Notes: generated by a model from the letters alone, not told the origin. Shown: positions 1 to 11,761, counted from the stretch's first letter. The stretch is 64,000 nt of DNA from Falciphora oryzae (GCA_000733355.1 JNVV01000008.1:158460-222459), one strand, 5' to 3'. A program made the numbers and translations.

Positions 1-276
1 TTTTTCCTTACAATAAATAGCAAATGGAACGTGACGCCTATCGCAGGAGCCAACAGCAACACCCACCTGAGGAGCCTCCGAGGTGAGGCGAGGAATGAGG
101 GACGGGACAAGGCAAAGCTTGCGGGGATGCCCGACGCGATACCTAATATCTAGCTTGTTTCTTGTAGCGTGATTGCATTTTCCGACTGTCCAATGAATGC
201 ACCGATAGGCACACATTTGAAAGAGAAGCACAGGTTCAAAAGCGAAGTTATCTGGGTCTCAGTAACACAAGTAAGG

Positions 277-320
<44 letters not shown>

Positions 321-339
321 TGTAGAAAAGCAAAAGGAA
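1..339. other. Left-edge intergenic with a 42-nt poly-A run
   Basis: No gene is visible. The only structure is an uninterrupted run of 42 A residues at 277-318, about 20 bp beyond the 3' end of the minus-strand tRNA. On the tRNA strand it reads as a T run, so part of it could act as the RNA polymerase III terminator. Confidence 0.6.
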
Positions 340-422
340 CAGGCCTCATGGGACTCGAACCCACAGCCTTCCGCTCGCTAATCGAATAGGAGGCGGACGC
401 GCTACCTTTGCGCCAAAGGCCT
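340..422 (-). tRNA. tRNA-Arg (anticodon CCU) with an 11-nt intron
   Basis: Read on the minus strand the segment folds as a full cloverleaf. It has a 7-bp acceptor stem (AGGCCTT with GAGGCCT, one G-T pair), a GCGC/GCGC D stem, a TCCGC/GCGGA anticodon stem and a GTGGG/CCCAT T stem enclosing TTCGAGT. The anticodon loop is CTCCTA followed by an 11-nt insert (TTCGATTAGCG) and A38. This is the canonical place of a nuclear tRNA intron, one base 3' of the anticodon CCT. Without the intron the RNA is 72 nt including discriminator G; CCA is not encoded. Long T runs follow on the tRNA strand. Anticodon choice is by loop geometry, and no other triplet fits. Confidence 0.85.
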
Positions 423-1288
423 CTGATGTTCCTGAAAGTTCTCTATGACTCGGGGCATGTTATGACTTCTGATCCTTCTCGGGTGGGTATGTGGTTCCAG
501 TATTGTTGATTCAGGGAGGATCCAGTCTCTCTCGTACCCACCGAGCAGCCATGAGAGCCAAGGAAGGGATGGCTCTCAGTCGCGTGCAAGATTGGGGATG
601 AAGATGAAGTCGTGTGGTGGTCCAAATGATCATACAGTGGTTTTTATTTCGCAAGAAAAAGGGGCGTAAAAACAACAACGAAGTGTCTCCGAAATGATGC
701 TTCAGGATGCGGCGAGATGGTACAACAAGGAAAATCGAGCATCGGGCTTCTTCCAGTCATCCGCCCTGGTCCCCTCGGCCCTGCTAGTAAAAAGCAGAAG
801 GAAACTTCGCATGTCTATACCTACACTGAAGCCAAAGTAAAGCGCTGTTGTAAGAGTTATCGGGGTATCGTCTGCTTGCTCTGTTCGTCCATCGCACGCA
901 CGTTTCCGCGTAAAACCCCCTGCCGAAAACACCGTTTGCTGCCTGCAAAAACATAGAGCAGAACCGTAAAAAAAATAAAAAAAAAAATAAAGGTCTGTAT
1001 ATCCATGGATATGACGGCCATGCGTCTCCATAACCTATTCGCCCTCTCTTCCTTCACGAAAAAGAGTGCCCTTCCCGGTGCTCGGTCACTCTACTCACCC
1101 GAGTCCTTGGAGGATATTCTCCACCGCAGAGCAAGAGATGCGAGTTGTGAGTGAATGATCACGTGGAAGAGGTCAACAAAGCTCCGGAGCTTCACCAGGT
1201 GGAACGGCCTGACCTGGCCTCTTGAAGCTGTCGAAAGCGTTGACTTTGAGGAAGATATAGCCCAGCGAGCGGGTTTGTCTCTTTGCAA
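423..1288. other. Intergenic between tRNA-Arg and the NAD+ carrier gene
   Basis: I see no coding signal. Short ORFs here lack family resemblance and overlap A-rich tracts (for example 967-991). The right end is presumably the 3'UTR of the minus-strand carrier gene. Confidence 0.5.
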
Positions 1289-2753
1289 TCACAGAGAGAG
1301 GCGCTCGGCATCGTGTGCGGCCGAGAGCTTCCTCTCGCCCTCGTGCTTAGCCTCGTTCAACTTGCGCATGACCGTTTCGTATGTAAGCATCGTCACCGTC
1401 GCCGCGGGCACCGCCCGCATCAGGTTGGTGCCCATGCCAGCGTAGAAGGCCCTCCAGCCCTCTTCGACTAGGATGGTGCGGAAGGTCCTAGCGATGCCCC
1501 TGTACCTGGGCAGCATCTTCTCCTGCTCCGCCGCGCTCGCCGATGACGAGCCGTTGCGTCCCATGCCCACGACGGGCCGCTGCTGGGTCTGCAGCCGCGT
1601 CCTGATGACCTCGTGCGGGTACGTGGCGCTGCTTGCCATCACCTTGGACAGGATGGTGGCCGACAGCACGCCGAGCCACTCAGGGGCCGCGCCATGGCCG
1701 CCGCCGTCGCCCATGCCACGGCCTGTGAACTGGGTCTTGAGGTACTCATAGGCTGGAAACTGCACGGCTACGTGCGTGAGACCCAACAGGGCAGGGGTCA
1801 GGCCCGAGTAGAAAGAGGAGATACCTTCGGTCGTGTACATCTTACGGGCCGCGTCCAGCGTCGACTTGTAGTGCCACGGCGAGTGCAGCGTCGGCCGCGA
1901 CGTCGGCGTGTTGGCGCCCTTTGGGAACTGAGAGTAGCTCGTCCGGATGTGGTGCGCCGTCTGAGACATGAGCCGAGTCTTGATGACCCATATTGGGTTC
2001 GTCACGATTGTGCTGCTGGCCCCGGCCACGATGGAGGACCAGAAGTTGACGACGAATGTGTTTTCTGCAATGGCGCTCTCGTTAGCTAACAGCCTTCCAG
2101 GCAACCAAAACTCAGGAAAACAGGAGGAGCCAACACGTACTGGAGCGCTGCGAGATGTACTCCTTGCTCTTGTTGTAGACGGTAAACCAGACGGCCCAGG
2201 TGGGTAGGTAGCCTAGTATTATGGGGCCGAGACCCCTGTACATGCCGCGGATGCCCTCCTCGCGCCATATGGTCCTGCCCGTGCCGACGAGGCCGCGGTA
2301 GACGCGGTGGTGGCCGACGTGGCGGCCCTTCTGCACAGCCGCGAAGCCGCCCTGGGCCTGCAGCTTGGTCTTGATGACGTCGAGGGGGCAGACGACGACG
2401 CCCGAGGTGAAGCCGCCGACGGCGCCGGCGAAGGCGTTGAACTGCGACGACGTCGCCTGCGCCGCCCACCTCTCGAGCGCCGTGATGGGGGTGGTGTCGG
2501 CGGCGCCTACGGGGCCGGGGCGGGGGCCCGTCATGGCGTCGCCGCGGGGTGGTGCAGCGGTCGATGCTGCTGCGACGACGTCGGTCTCGGTGCGCACGTA
2601 CTCCAGGGACAGCGGGGCGGACGAGGAGGGGACGGGGATTGGTGGCTCGTAATCGGGGGAGGAGGATGACGGTCGCGACGGCTCATAGTTTTGGGCAACG
2701 GCGGCCGGGTCGGGGCTCCCTCGGGGAGGAAGCCGGGGTTGGTTATGCGACAT
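1289..2753 (-). CDS. YIA6: Mitochondrial NAD+ transporter (mitochondrial carrier family)
   Basis: Predicted 462-residue carrier of the inner mitochondrial membrane, closest in motif pattern to the yeast NAD+ carriers Ndt1/Ndt2 (YIA6/YEA6), which import NAD+ into the matrix. Exons are 2753-2141 and 2064-1289; the 76-bp intron has donor GTACGT, branch GCTAAC and acceptor CAG, and the phase-1 junction closes. Three carrier repeats follow a Pro/Ser-rich N-terminal extension of about 100 residues. Their signature turns read PLDVIKTK, NPIWVIKTR and YPHEVIRTR. The second repeat has the long loop and NPIWVIKTR motif typical of the NAD+/FAD/pyrimidine-nucleotide subgroup. A related substrate such as FAD, folate or pyrimidine nucleotides cannot be excluded from motifs alone. 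The start is the first in-frame ATG. The gene is divergent from QCR7. Confidence 0.85.
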
Positions 2754-4184
2754 GCCACCTCCTCCTCTTGGCTGCCCGCCGGATGAAGCTGGTTTGCGGC
2801 CGTCACTCTATCGACAGGGCGAGGAGGGGGGAAGGCTCCGACCAGGAGAGAGGAGAAGGGGCCGGCGTATCCGGGCTGCTGACGCAATGGCGTCCTACTG
2901 AGGCTGCGGGTATTGCAGGTTGTACTCTTTGCGTGTGCGACTCTTGGTGATCGAAAATTGTGACGAAACAGGCTCGAGAGACGGCGGCGGCTGGGGATAA
3001 AATGGCGACAGAGGAGGACGGGCCTGCGAGTAATGACGGGATGGACGGCTCCTCCGCTGGTAGGCTAGGCTGCCGGTAGGCTGTACATAGGCTGTCGTGC
3101 GTTCCCGCTCGGGTCGGTCGGTGTGCGGGGAAAGCTCCCACGCAGCAGCCGCGACCAAGGCTCTGGCTCTCTGCCCGCAGCTGGGATCACTGGCTGGCCA
3201 TTGACTTCCGGGCGGGTGGGATAACGGACCAAGAATTCAAAAAACCGTTCGATGCCTTGTTTCGCAGCTCGTCCGACTGCCGTTCGGTTTGAATCAGCGA
3301 TAAGCCGAAAATGCGACCTTGATCTTTTTTTTTTCTTTCTTTTTTTTTTTTCTGGGCCGCCTCTCGAAGTCCCTTTTTTTCCCGCTGGGCAATGGAGAAT
3401 GGCGCTTTTTACGTCAGGGCGACCGACAGCTTGGAAGCCGGGACATGTCCGACCATTCCCGGCACAACGCTTGTCTAGACCGCTGACCCCCGTCAGCTCG
3501 AGGGATCACTTGCCCAATCCAGCAATCATCTTCGCCCCAGCGCCTGGATTTGCCAGTATGACGCACAAGGAAGAAACATGAAGCAGAAGATTGCCCGCCG
3601 TCGCCCTGCACTGTTTTTTTTTTTTTTTTTTTTTGAAGAGTGTGCTCTCTAGGTTGCTCCTCGCAGCCGTCGATCGGGAATCACCGAACGGATATGCATT
3701 CCTATCGAGTCTAATTATACAACATCCAGCCCAGCGAACCATGTCCATAAATTTTCTGGGTTGATCCGGTGTCGGGATTGCAATTGGTGTGTGCTTGATG
3801 CCTTGTCGAGATGCAAGCCATCTCATGCCTGCCATGTGCCCGACGCTAGACTGCCGACCCGTTGCTGCCTCAGGTGTCTGAAATCCCAACGGCCACTTCA
3901 CGTGACCCCGCCCAGGCGGGAAGCCCAAGGAGGCTCGGAAAGCTTCGAAACTGCACTGACCTGATTCGACCGAATTGGCCGCGGGAATTTGAGGGATCCC
4001 GACCTCTATCAGCAAATCCACCCGCCCGAGAGGCTGCCACCTGCCTGAGCCACCCGGAAGCTCCATCCACAGTCGGTCTCTCCTTTGGCACGCCACCTCG
4101 CCGACGACAAAGCCGTCACCTAAATCGAACAACCACACACCCCCCTCTCCCGACGACAAACGCTCGCGCAAACCACCACCCATA
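2754..4184. other. Divergent promoter region, NAD+ carrier / QCR7
   Basis: A 1.43-kb space between two head-to-head mitochondrial genes. It contains mixed T/C tracts near 3325-3352 and a 21-nt T run at 3614-3634. The 254-residue minus-strand reading frame across 3506-4270 runs antisense through QCR7 exon 1 and the T run, and I do not regard it as a gene. Confidence 0.5.
3614..3634. repeat. Poly-T run (21 nt)
   Basis: One of several long A/T homopolymers scattered through the gene arm, also at 277-318, 8051-8073 and 20032-20056, and around the N gap. None lies in a predicted exon. Confidence 0.9.
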
Positions 4185-4847
4185 ATGTCGGCTCCCAGTC
4201 TCGCTCCTTTCGTCCTCAAGCGGCCATGGCTCACCAAGATGCTGATGCCCGTGGCCAATTGGTACGCCAACGCCGCCGGCTACCGCCAGATGGGTCTGAG
4301 GTAGGTTTTTTTTCGTCTCTGCTTCCTGGCCTCGGTGCCGGCCGCCGGCGATGCGCCCACGCAATCGACACCTGCACGGTCAATTTATCACGACAATCCG
4401 ATTATCTCCTTGGTCGTTCGCTATTTGTGTTCCGGCCCTAGCGATGGACGGAGGCCGACTGAGGAGGGGAACCAGAAAATGCATGCGCCGGAAGATGGAC
4501 AGAAGAAAGAGATAGAGGCCGAGCAGGAAAAAATATTGCATACGAGGAATAGAGAAGGCGCAAAACTAACTCACCACCAAAAATCCAGGGCCGATGACCT
4601 GATCTCGGAGGACAACGAGACGGTCCAGCTCGCGCTCAAGCGCCTGTCGCCCAAGGAGAACTACGACCGCGTCTACAGGCTCCGCCGCGCCGCCCAGCTC
4701 AGCCTGTCGCACACCCTGCTGCCCAAGAGCCAGTGGACCAAGCCCGAGGAGGACGTGCCCTACATCCTGCCCCTGATCAAGGCCATCGAGGCCGAGGCCA
4801 AGGAGAAGGCCGCCCTCGACTCCATAACCATCATCAAGGGCCACTAA
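4185..4847 (+). CDS. QCR7: Cytochrome bc1 complex subunit 7 (14 kDa, ubiquinone-binding type)
   Basis: A 124-residue subunit of respiratory complex III, on the matrix side of the complex and contacting cytochrome b. Exon 1 is 4185-4300 and exon 2 is 4589-4847. The 288-bp intron has donor GTAGGT and acceptor CAG, with a phase-2 junction that rebuilds an Arg codon. The protein starts MSAPSLAPFVLKRP and continues through WYANAAGYRQMGLRADDLI, then a helical region and a C-terminus rich in Lys/Glu. Length and sequence pattern match fungal Qcr7, which has no cleaved presequence. The ATG follows CATA and is the first in-frame start. The intron is long for this window. Confidence 0.93.
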
Positions 4848-6206
4848 GGGGAAACAGAAAGAAAAGAATAAAAACTATCGGAGTTCAAAGAGAGGATGGG
4901 ACCCGCGTTTTGAATCACGATCTTAAGAGGGGGGCGGACGCCTTAGAAAGGACAAAAAGGAAGCGAGGGTTTCTCTCGCGACGCATCCTTCCTCCACTTG
5001 TATAGATATTGCCGCCACCTAACGGGTTAGAGGAAACGGAAATGGCGATAGAAAGGAGTGCCGTATAATCTCGGGGCCATGTTCCTTGCTGTTGACAAGC
5101 CCGTGATGAGGGAACTTGGCCAGAAGAGGCGCACATACAAAAGAAGCCCCGGTCAAATAAAGAAATCACTGGTGGATGTGTATCATACAATAGACTTGCT
5201 TCTTTTCACTCGCCTACTCCGCGATATCAAAACGGCAACCGGCTCGTCTCATGGACCTCATGTCTGTATTTGACGATTTCAGCATCTATGGCCTACACGA
5301 GCTGGGCACCATGACCCGTAGAATTCTCTGTAGGCAGCCTGATAGGTTTGGTCCTCGACTGTCACCCACCAGCCGAGACACACAAACACCGGTAAAGTCA
5401 TCCTCTCGCTCTATCAAGCGGACAAAGACCCAAGACAGCCCTGAACGTATAACCAGAGTCTATTAAGTAGTATGATACGGGAGAAGCAGCCACCCCGCCT
5501 CCCCGTCCAAGGCCGCTCGTAGATGAGAACATTCCCAGCACACCAAACAGGATAAAAAAAAAAAAAAAAAAGGACACAGCACCCCCCTCACCTGGTCCTC
5601 CATGTGACCCAAACCCAGCAGATATCAGCCAGAAGCGAAAACAAACAAGAAATAATTCGGCCGTGATTCCGCACGAAAAACAAAAAAGAGGGGGAGAGAG
5701 GCCACAACTTTCCCCTGACCAAAAGCCTTCATCCCGTAACAGCAGCGATGGGTATATATCCCACAAGCTTGTGGGACGCCCTTGGCTTCCCCTTTCCCAA
5801 AACCCATCCCACCTGGCAAAGATACTTGCGTGCGATGAAGCAGAGGTAGCAAGTAAAATAAGTAGTCAGTAAAAGTTAGTCAAGAAGAGCCCCAACCCAA
5901 TCCGCAGAACTCCTTCTGAATAAGCTTTCGAACATGTAATGCGATATGTCTGCGTGTCGTGAACCCTCAGTCGTACAACAATCATCTTCCAACACCAGGT
6001 CCGCAGAGCCTCTAGTCTCCGCCCGGAGAGGGTATTTCCGCTGGTATAAATAGGACCGCAAGGAGGGGCGGCGAGCACTGAGAAGACAGAATCAAGACGC
6101 TCTCATGGGCCAAAACAAAATAAAAAGATGAAAACAGGTCCCGCGAGGCCTATGAGTAGCCCTTGAAGCGGGGGCTTGGCGTCAAAAGAACTCGACTGTC
6201 CCGAGC
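4848..6206. other. Convergent intergenic region, QCR7 / Anp1-like
   Basis: This 1.36-kb stretch holds the 3' ends of two convergent genes. An 18-nt A run lies near 5551-5569. The short ORFs on either strand have no recognisable product. Confidence 0.5.
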
Positions 6207-7820
6207 TTATAAGTTTCCACCCTTCTCGTCGGTGTCGATGTGCCACACGACATAGTTGGGGAGGCCGATGACTTGGAAGCCTGCCCTCTTGGCCATCTTG
6301 GCGAAGCCCTCCGTCTCCGCCTGGTTCTCGAAGGCGTAGCAAGGGAAGTTGATGCCTGAGAAATGTGATACCTACGGTTAGTCTAGGTCTAATAGCGTTG
6401 CGCAACGAAAACTCCAGGATCACTAACCTGATCTGTGAACGTCAGCCTTGACGATGATGTTGACACCACCAATGCCGTCAAGCTCCATCTCCTCATCCTG
6501 GTTGTTACGCCAGTCACCCATCTTAGCCATGTAGGTCCGGCCGGTATCAAATTGCTTGTATCCTAGAAGACAGTTAGCCTTAACAGCTACAGAACGGCGA
6601 CAAAAAATAGACAGGACTTACCCTCTGCGATAACGACATCCTTATCCAGGCTAGCAGCAAGCTTTCGTCCCTTGTCCGACTCGACCCAAGAGTTGTAGTC
6701 GACTGTAATGCGTGAATATTAGCACAAGATCATACAAGTACCAACAGGCAAGGGGCAGAGACTGCGGGGTCAACCTACATCGACCTTCGATGTCACGACC
6801 ATCCTTGTAGCGATGGAACCAGATGTCTGCATCATGCGTGTCAGTCAGTTGTCCCCGAAAAGGGGGAGCGGCGCATCTAGTGATTCGTACTCGGGACGAG
6901 GATGTCCTTGTCGTGGGCGACGAAGTCCTCAATGATGGAGCTCTTGCTCTCAACGATGTCGACGTCGCGCCAGTAGACCCACGAGTGCTCAGGCTTCAGG
7001 GCGGTGGCCAGGAGGTAGTTGCGGGCGCGACCCATGTTCTTGCGGCGCGGACCCTGGGCTTCGAAGCCGTGACGGTCCTTGACGTCTTGGCTCAGCTTGA
7101 AGTTGAAGTCCTTCTCGACAATCATGGCGCTGCGGAAGGCAGTCTTGTCTGTGCGCTTCTGGATTCTCTCCAGCTCGGCCGAGAGGACGGCAAGGGTGTC
7201 ATCGTCCGAGTCGCCAACAAGGAATGCGAGGTCGATGAGGTGGTGGGGGTAGGTAAGCTCGGCGATCAGCTCAAAGTACTTGGACAGGTACGGGGCGGCC
7301 TGCTTCAGGGGCGTCACAATCAGGACGCGCTCCTCGTTGGAGGCGGCCTTGGGGGTCGACTTGATGGGGTTCAGGTCGTGGTGGACGATGGTGGACGAGT
7401 TGACCACGACGGGCTTGTGGCGGTTGAAGATAACGGGGGTGTGGAGGTGGGCGTTCCACGCTGCCTGTTCGTTGATGGACATGTCCATTGGCGGCTTGGA
7501 GGGACCCCAGCAGTAGAAACTATACGCAGCGCAATCCCGAGTTAGTGTCGCCTGGCCCGTCATGGCATGGGGAGCCGCCGTCGCGGCCGCCAAGGTCCAT
7601 CGCGTTGCACGGGTACGTGTGCATGTGTATGGGTGTCTCTGTCTGACCTCTTGACTTCCGACGCAGATGTGCTGATTCCGCGCCATAGCAATAGGATGAG
7701 GCCTGAGATGGCGACCAGGAGCAGGAACCTCGTTCTTGTCACAAACGCGAACAGTGCTCTTGATGGCGGCAATGAGCCTCTGGCCGCCTTCCAGTTGATG
7801 CCGCCCTTGGGAAGAAGCAT
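6207..7820 (-). CDS. ANP1: Mannan polymerase subunit, Anp1/Mnn9/Van1 family (GT62)
   Basis: Golgi type II membrane mannosyltransferase of 404 residues that acts in N-glycan outer-chain (mannan polymerase) extension. Six exons close in phase: 7820-7648, 7519-6891, 6826-6779, 6702-6622, 6562-6428 and 6355-6207, with introns of 59-128 bp. A short basic cytosolic tail precedes one transmembrane segment (about residues 31-47, FLLLVAISGLILLLW). The luminal catalytic domain shows VLIVTPLK, LAFLVGDSDDDT, the metal-binding DXD-like WRDVDIVES, ILVPNIWFHR, and VVWHIDTDEKGG at the C-terminus. The family is certain; assignment to Anp1 rather than Mnn9 or Van1 is less so. The first donor (GTCAGA) is weak but is the only one that fits the phase-2 acceptor. 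The reading frame upstream of ATG 7820 has no further ATG. Confidence 0.85.
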
Positions 7821-10306
7821 GGCGACAATGTTTTGGGGGTGGCCCTGCGGTGCCACCAAAAGGAGGTGAGAAAAAAAAATTCAAGGAAAAAAACGAGCGG
7901 ATGGTCGCGAGCAAAGCACCGGCCGGGCCTTGTCCTTCGTTATCGCTAGCGAGCCTTTTGAGGATGACCGACCATCCGGGAGCGACGGAGGGGCCGGGTT
8001 ACGCGACAAGGCGGAACAGAATTAGAAGCAAGAAAGCAGCCAAGGAGGAAGAAAAAAAAAAAAAAAAAAAAAAGGGTTGGCGTATGCCACTCGCGGTCAG
8101 CCCGGATCGAGCGTATGGTGGTGGTGGCAGTGTGCTTAGGTTGGTCGAGGGCGATTTGATGTCACGTTTAATTGGGGGGTGGTGCAGGGCACCCTTCGCC
8201 GACGTGTTGCTCGAGTGGGATTGGGGTGAGAGGGTCGCGACCGATGCACCGGGACGGGGACAGTCGCGGGTCGCCGAGTCGTCGCCAGCAGTTGAGGGCG
8301 GCAGGATTGTCGATGGGAGGACTCGGGAGGTTTCGCAGGAGGGTCGTGTCCTCTGGATTACGGGTTTAGGGGGCAGAGCCAGGTTGGTGAGCAGCGTCGA
8401 GAGAAGGATGAGCCAAGCGCGGCCTAGCCTATCAAATTTGGTAAAGAAAAAAAAAAAAGATGGGTGAGAGCAGGGGGTTTGGATGGTAGAATTTGGCTCC
8501 TGGCAGGTACCTGGTACCTGCCCCTTGAGTGGGCTGGCGGCCTGTGGTGGCGCCGTGGGTCCGCGAGGCGAAAAAAAAGTCAAGGCAATTTGCACCGTAG
8601 GATGGGTGCAGCCCCGAGCCTGCCAGGGACCACCTGAATGCTTGACTGAATGAATAAGCATACACAGCCGAGCCGCCAGTCCAGTCCCAGCGGCCGGCGG
8701 CCACTGCGATCCGCGGTGTTCAGGGGCTCACAGCATGAGGACCGTGACAGGGCATTCGGGTACTGTGTACTTGGTGCGCGCGGGAGGGGAGATGAGGGAG
8801 GAGAAACAGACGGGGGTTGATTGGAGAATCGAGATGCAAGCCGCACTGGAGGGATCCATTCTGTTATCTGCATCTGCAAGTGGCAGTTGAGCGAAAACAA
8901 AGCCCAGGATATCTGCAATCCTGGATGTCGACGGGCGTCGGCGCAGGGCGGCGCGTGCTGAAGAACCACGCTCCCTTCAACGCACGCGGTTGCTCTTCTT
9001 GATGGCCCAAGATATACGAGGCACATGGGCACATAGCAAGCAAGCAAGCAATCGGCTTGGGGTTGGCAAACAGCCGTGGGCCGAGCGAAGTGGGTGCCAG
9101 GTGGCTGTTTGGGCGTTCGAGAACACCCGCGAAGTATCGTGTGGATCCTCTTCCCGCCAGGCTCCAGCCAAAACGCCCAGCCCAGCGCCCGTGCCATTCC
9201 CGCAGCAGATTGCGAAATCGCGATGCGACTGAAAAGCGACAGGAAGATGCGAAGGCGGAGCCACACGCATTGACGCGCATCGGTGGATTAATGTCGGCCT
9301 TACCTACACCGTACTGTGTATTCTGCAGGATCAACAGGAGCAAAAGGAGGCAGTAGTGGCAGTGCAAGTCAGACGCCGTGCTGCTGCAAATTGATGCATT
9401 GCTGTCCACTGTGTCAAGCAATCAAGGTCTGGCGTGTCCCACGTCAGTGGTTTGCTTCTGCGCCTGTGCTGTCATCCCATGTTGCTGAGACTGGGAAGGA
9501 AAGGAGGAGATGGGCTCGTGTTGACGCGATGCGTAGGGGTTCGGCTTGATTCCCCAAGTCATCCGATCAGAAAAACTGGAGTGCCCACCAGGTGCCCGCC
9601 CGTACCCCAAGGGGCCAAACTCGGCGAGGTTTCTGAAGCAAGAGGCACTGCAACAAAGCAGCCAGAAGTTGGATCCCAATATGGCCGCTTGGAACAGCAG
9701 ATAAGGGGAAGTAAGGGGGGCCTAGCAGACGCCCGTATTTGAAAGAAAATCAATGGCACCGTCGGTGTCAACCTCGGGGCCAGGTCGCGCGGCCCGCCGT
9801 GCCAACGAGCCACCCGGCATGGAGCGCTGTGGCGGGGCGATCGAGCCAAAGCTCGGTGTCAATCTTATTGCAAAAGATCGCGTAAGTTTCCTCCACCACG
9901 ATCGGATCAGGGCCGAGGCCCGTCGGGAAACACCATCCTATGTGCACACAAGGAGCCCTTCTCCCACGTGAGCTGGCGACAGCGACGTGGCTTTGAGTCT
10001 TGATGAGACGCGGGTTACGCATAACACAGGGCCAAGCGGGCCGGGCGCATATCCGTCGACTCCGTCCAGCTAGTTTCATGCTCGGCGATTAAAGCTGAAA
10101 TCAGCGTAACACCGAGCCAGGGGGAGATCATTGACCATCGCATTTCTCAGCATGAGAAGAGCATCGAGAAATATCAAACACCAGGTGTCAAACTGTCCCT
10201 TCCATCCAAGCGACAAAACGTAACAAGAGTTAAATAAACACAAATCATGCTTATCTGGGTGCTCAGGTGCCTCTAGGTAGCTCCAACCTATACTTGACAA
10301 GCCCTC
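7821..10306. other. Intergenic, 2.5 kb, no supported gene
   Basis: It carries an A run at about 8051-8073, a shorter one near 8443-8458, and many overlapping ORFs on both strands with no family signature. The left end is the Anp1-like promoter and the right end the glycosylase promoter. Confidence 0.5.
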
Positions 10307-10474
10307 ATGCGACGGGGAGCCGTGTCCACTCTCTGTCTAGCCCTACATCATCGACGCCAACATCGCCTCGACTCATCGTTCCGTTTACAGAGTCGCAACC
10401 GACCAATTGGCGCCCCTACTGCTATCTACACCAGTCATTTACGAACTGCGTCCACTGTAACAGTCCCCGTCAAG
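10307..10474 (+). other. Possible in-frame N-terminal extension of the glycosylase (mitochondrial-type)
   Basis: In frame and uninterrupted with the glycosylase CDS, 56 codons begin MRRGAVSTLCLALHHRRQ. The composition (many Arg/His, Ser/Thr/Leu, one acidic residue) suits an amphipathic mitochondrial targeting peptide. Alternatively it is 5'UTR that happens to be open. Confidence 0.35.
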
Positions 10475-11761
10475 ATGGCGGCGACTGCTCGGAGGTCAGC
10501 CAGGCTCAGCGCTGCTTCGGAGAAGGCCTCGGCGCAGGCGCCAATGCCTCCACCCCCGAAGGCCGCCAGGGGGAAATCCACGGCGGGTGCGCCCAGGAAA
10601 AGAAAGGCCGCAACCAAAGCCGAAGACGGGGAGGATGGCGCAACGGCAGCGGCAACCACTCCATCCGCGCCGCCATCAACCCCGCCGCCGAAGAAGCGCC
10701 GCACAGCAGCCGCCTCGCCCGCCGCGGCAAGCCCACTCCCGCCGCCGGCGACTCCCACCCCGAGCGCCGTGGGCCTCATCTCGGAGCCGCTGAGCAAGCC
10801 GAGCCGGCGGCACCCGGCGGTGGCGCGCATCGCCAACCCGCGCGCCACCAACGCGGCGCTGCTCTCGCCCGAGACCTCGCGCGTCGTCGTGTCGGCCCGG
10901 CCGCCGGTCGAGGACCTGTCCCCAGTCAAACGGCCAGCACCAGCACCAGCACCAGCGGTAGTCAACGGTGACCCTGCTGCCAAGCCGACGACAGCAACCA
11001 CAACCGCCAACATCCTCGAGGAGGCGTGCGCGCACCTGATCGGGGTCGACCCGCGCATGCGGCCCCTCGTCGAGGCGCACCCCTGCCACATCTTCAGCCC
11101 CGAGGGGCTGGCGGAGCAGATCGACCCGTTCGAGAGCCTGTGCAGCGGCATCATCAGCCAGCAGGTGTCGGGCGCCGCCGCGCGCTCCATCAAGGCAAAG
11201 TTCGTCGCCCTGTTCTCTCCACCGTCTGGCGGCGCGGAAACCAACGGCAACGGGGACGGGGTCGCCGGAACCACCCGGGACGACGCCGCCACCGAGCCAC
11301 GCCGCTTCCCGCAGCCCTCCCAGGTCGCCGCGGCCTCTTTGGAGCGCCTCCGCACAGCGGGCCTCTCGCAGCGCAAGGCCGAGTACGTGCACGGCCTAGC
11401 CGAGAAGTTCGTGTCGGGCGAGCTGTCGGCCGCCGCGCTGGCCGACGCGCCCTACGACGAGGTGATCGCGAAGCTGACGGCGGTGCGCGGGCTCGGGCTC
11501 TGGAGCGCCGAGATGTTTGCGTGCTTCGGGCTCAAGCGCATGGACGTCTTCAGCCTCGGCGACCTGGGCGTCCAGCGCGGCATGGCCGCCTTTGTCGGGC
11601 GCGACGTCGCCAAGCTGAAGGCCGCGGGCAAGGGGGGCAAGTGGAAGTACATGAACGAGGCCGACATGCGGGAGCTGTCGGACCGGTTCAAGCCGTACAG
11701 GAGCTTGTTCATGTGGTATATGTGGCGGGTTGAGGAGACGGATGTTAGCACCATGGAGTAG
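10475..11761 (+). CDS. MAG1: DNA-3-methyladenine glycosylase (HhH-GPD, Mag1/AlkA type)
   Basis: Base-excision-repair glycosylase that removes alkylated purines from DNA. It is intronless, 428 residues from ATG 10475. A low-complexity basic N-terminal third (RRSARLS, KKRR; probable nuclear localisation) precedes the catalytic domain. The domain includes FESLCSGIISQQVS, LSQRKAEYVHGLAEKFVSG, the helix-hairpin-helix VRGLGLWSAEMF, and DVFSLGDLGVQRG, where the Asp of GDLG aligns with the catalytic Asp of yeast Mag1. The frame is also open to an upstream ATG at 10307, which would add 56 residues rich in Arg and Ser and free of acidic residues except one Asp. That resembles a mitochondrial presequence. 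I chose 10475 because MAATARRSARLS resembles fungal orthologue N-termini. Confidence 0.88.
   Translation: MAATARRSARLSAASEKASAQAPMPPPPKAARGKSTAGAPRKRKAATKAEDGEDGATAAATTPSAPPSTPPPKKRRTAAASPAAASPLPPPATPTPSAVGLISEPLSKPSRRHPAVARIANPRATNAALLSPETSRVVVSARPPVEDLSPVKRPAPAPAPAVVNGDPAAKPTTATTTANILEEACAHLIGVDPRMRPLVEAHPCHIFSPEGLAEQIDPFESLCSGIISQQVSGAAARSIKAKFVALFSPPSGGAETNGNGDGVAGTTRDDAATEPRRFPQPSQVAAASLERLRTAGLSQRKAEYVHGLAEKFVSGELSAAALADAPYDEVIAKLTAVRGLGLWSAEMFACFGLKRMDVFSLGDLGVQRGMAAFVGRDVAKLKAAGKGGKWKYMNEADMRELSDRFKPYRSLFMWYMWRVEETDVSTME

Noticed and set aside
3506..4270. 254-residue minus-strand ORF antisense to QCR7 exon 1
   Set aside because: It overlaps a proven coding exon, runs through a poly-T tract as a Lys run and has no family resemblance.
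8580..9270. Several overlapping long ORFs on both strands
   Set aside because: ORFs in all frames at once are expected in GC-rich non-coding DNA, and none has conserved motifs.
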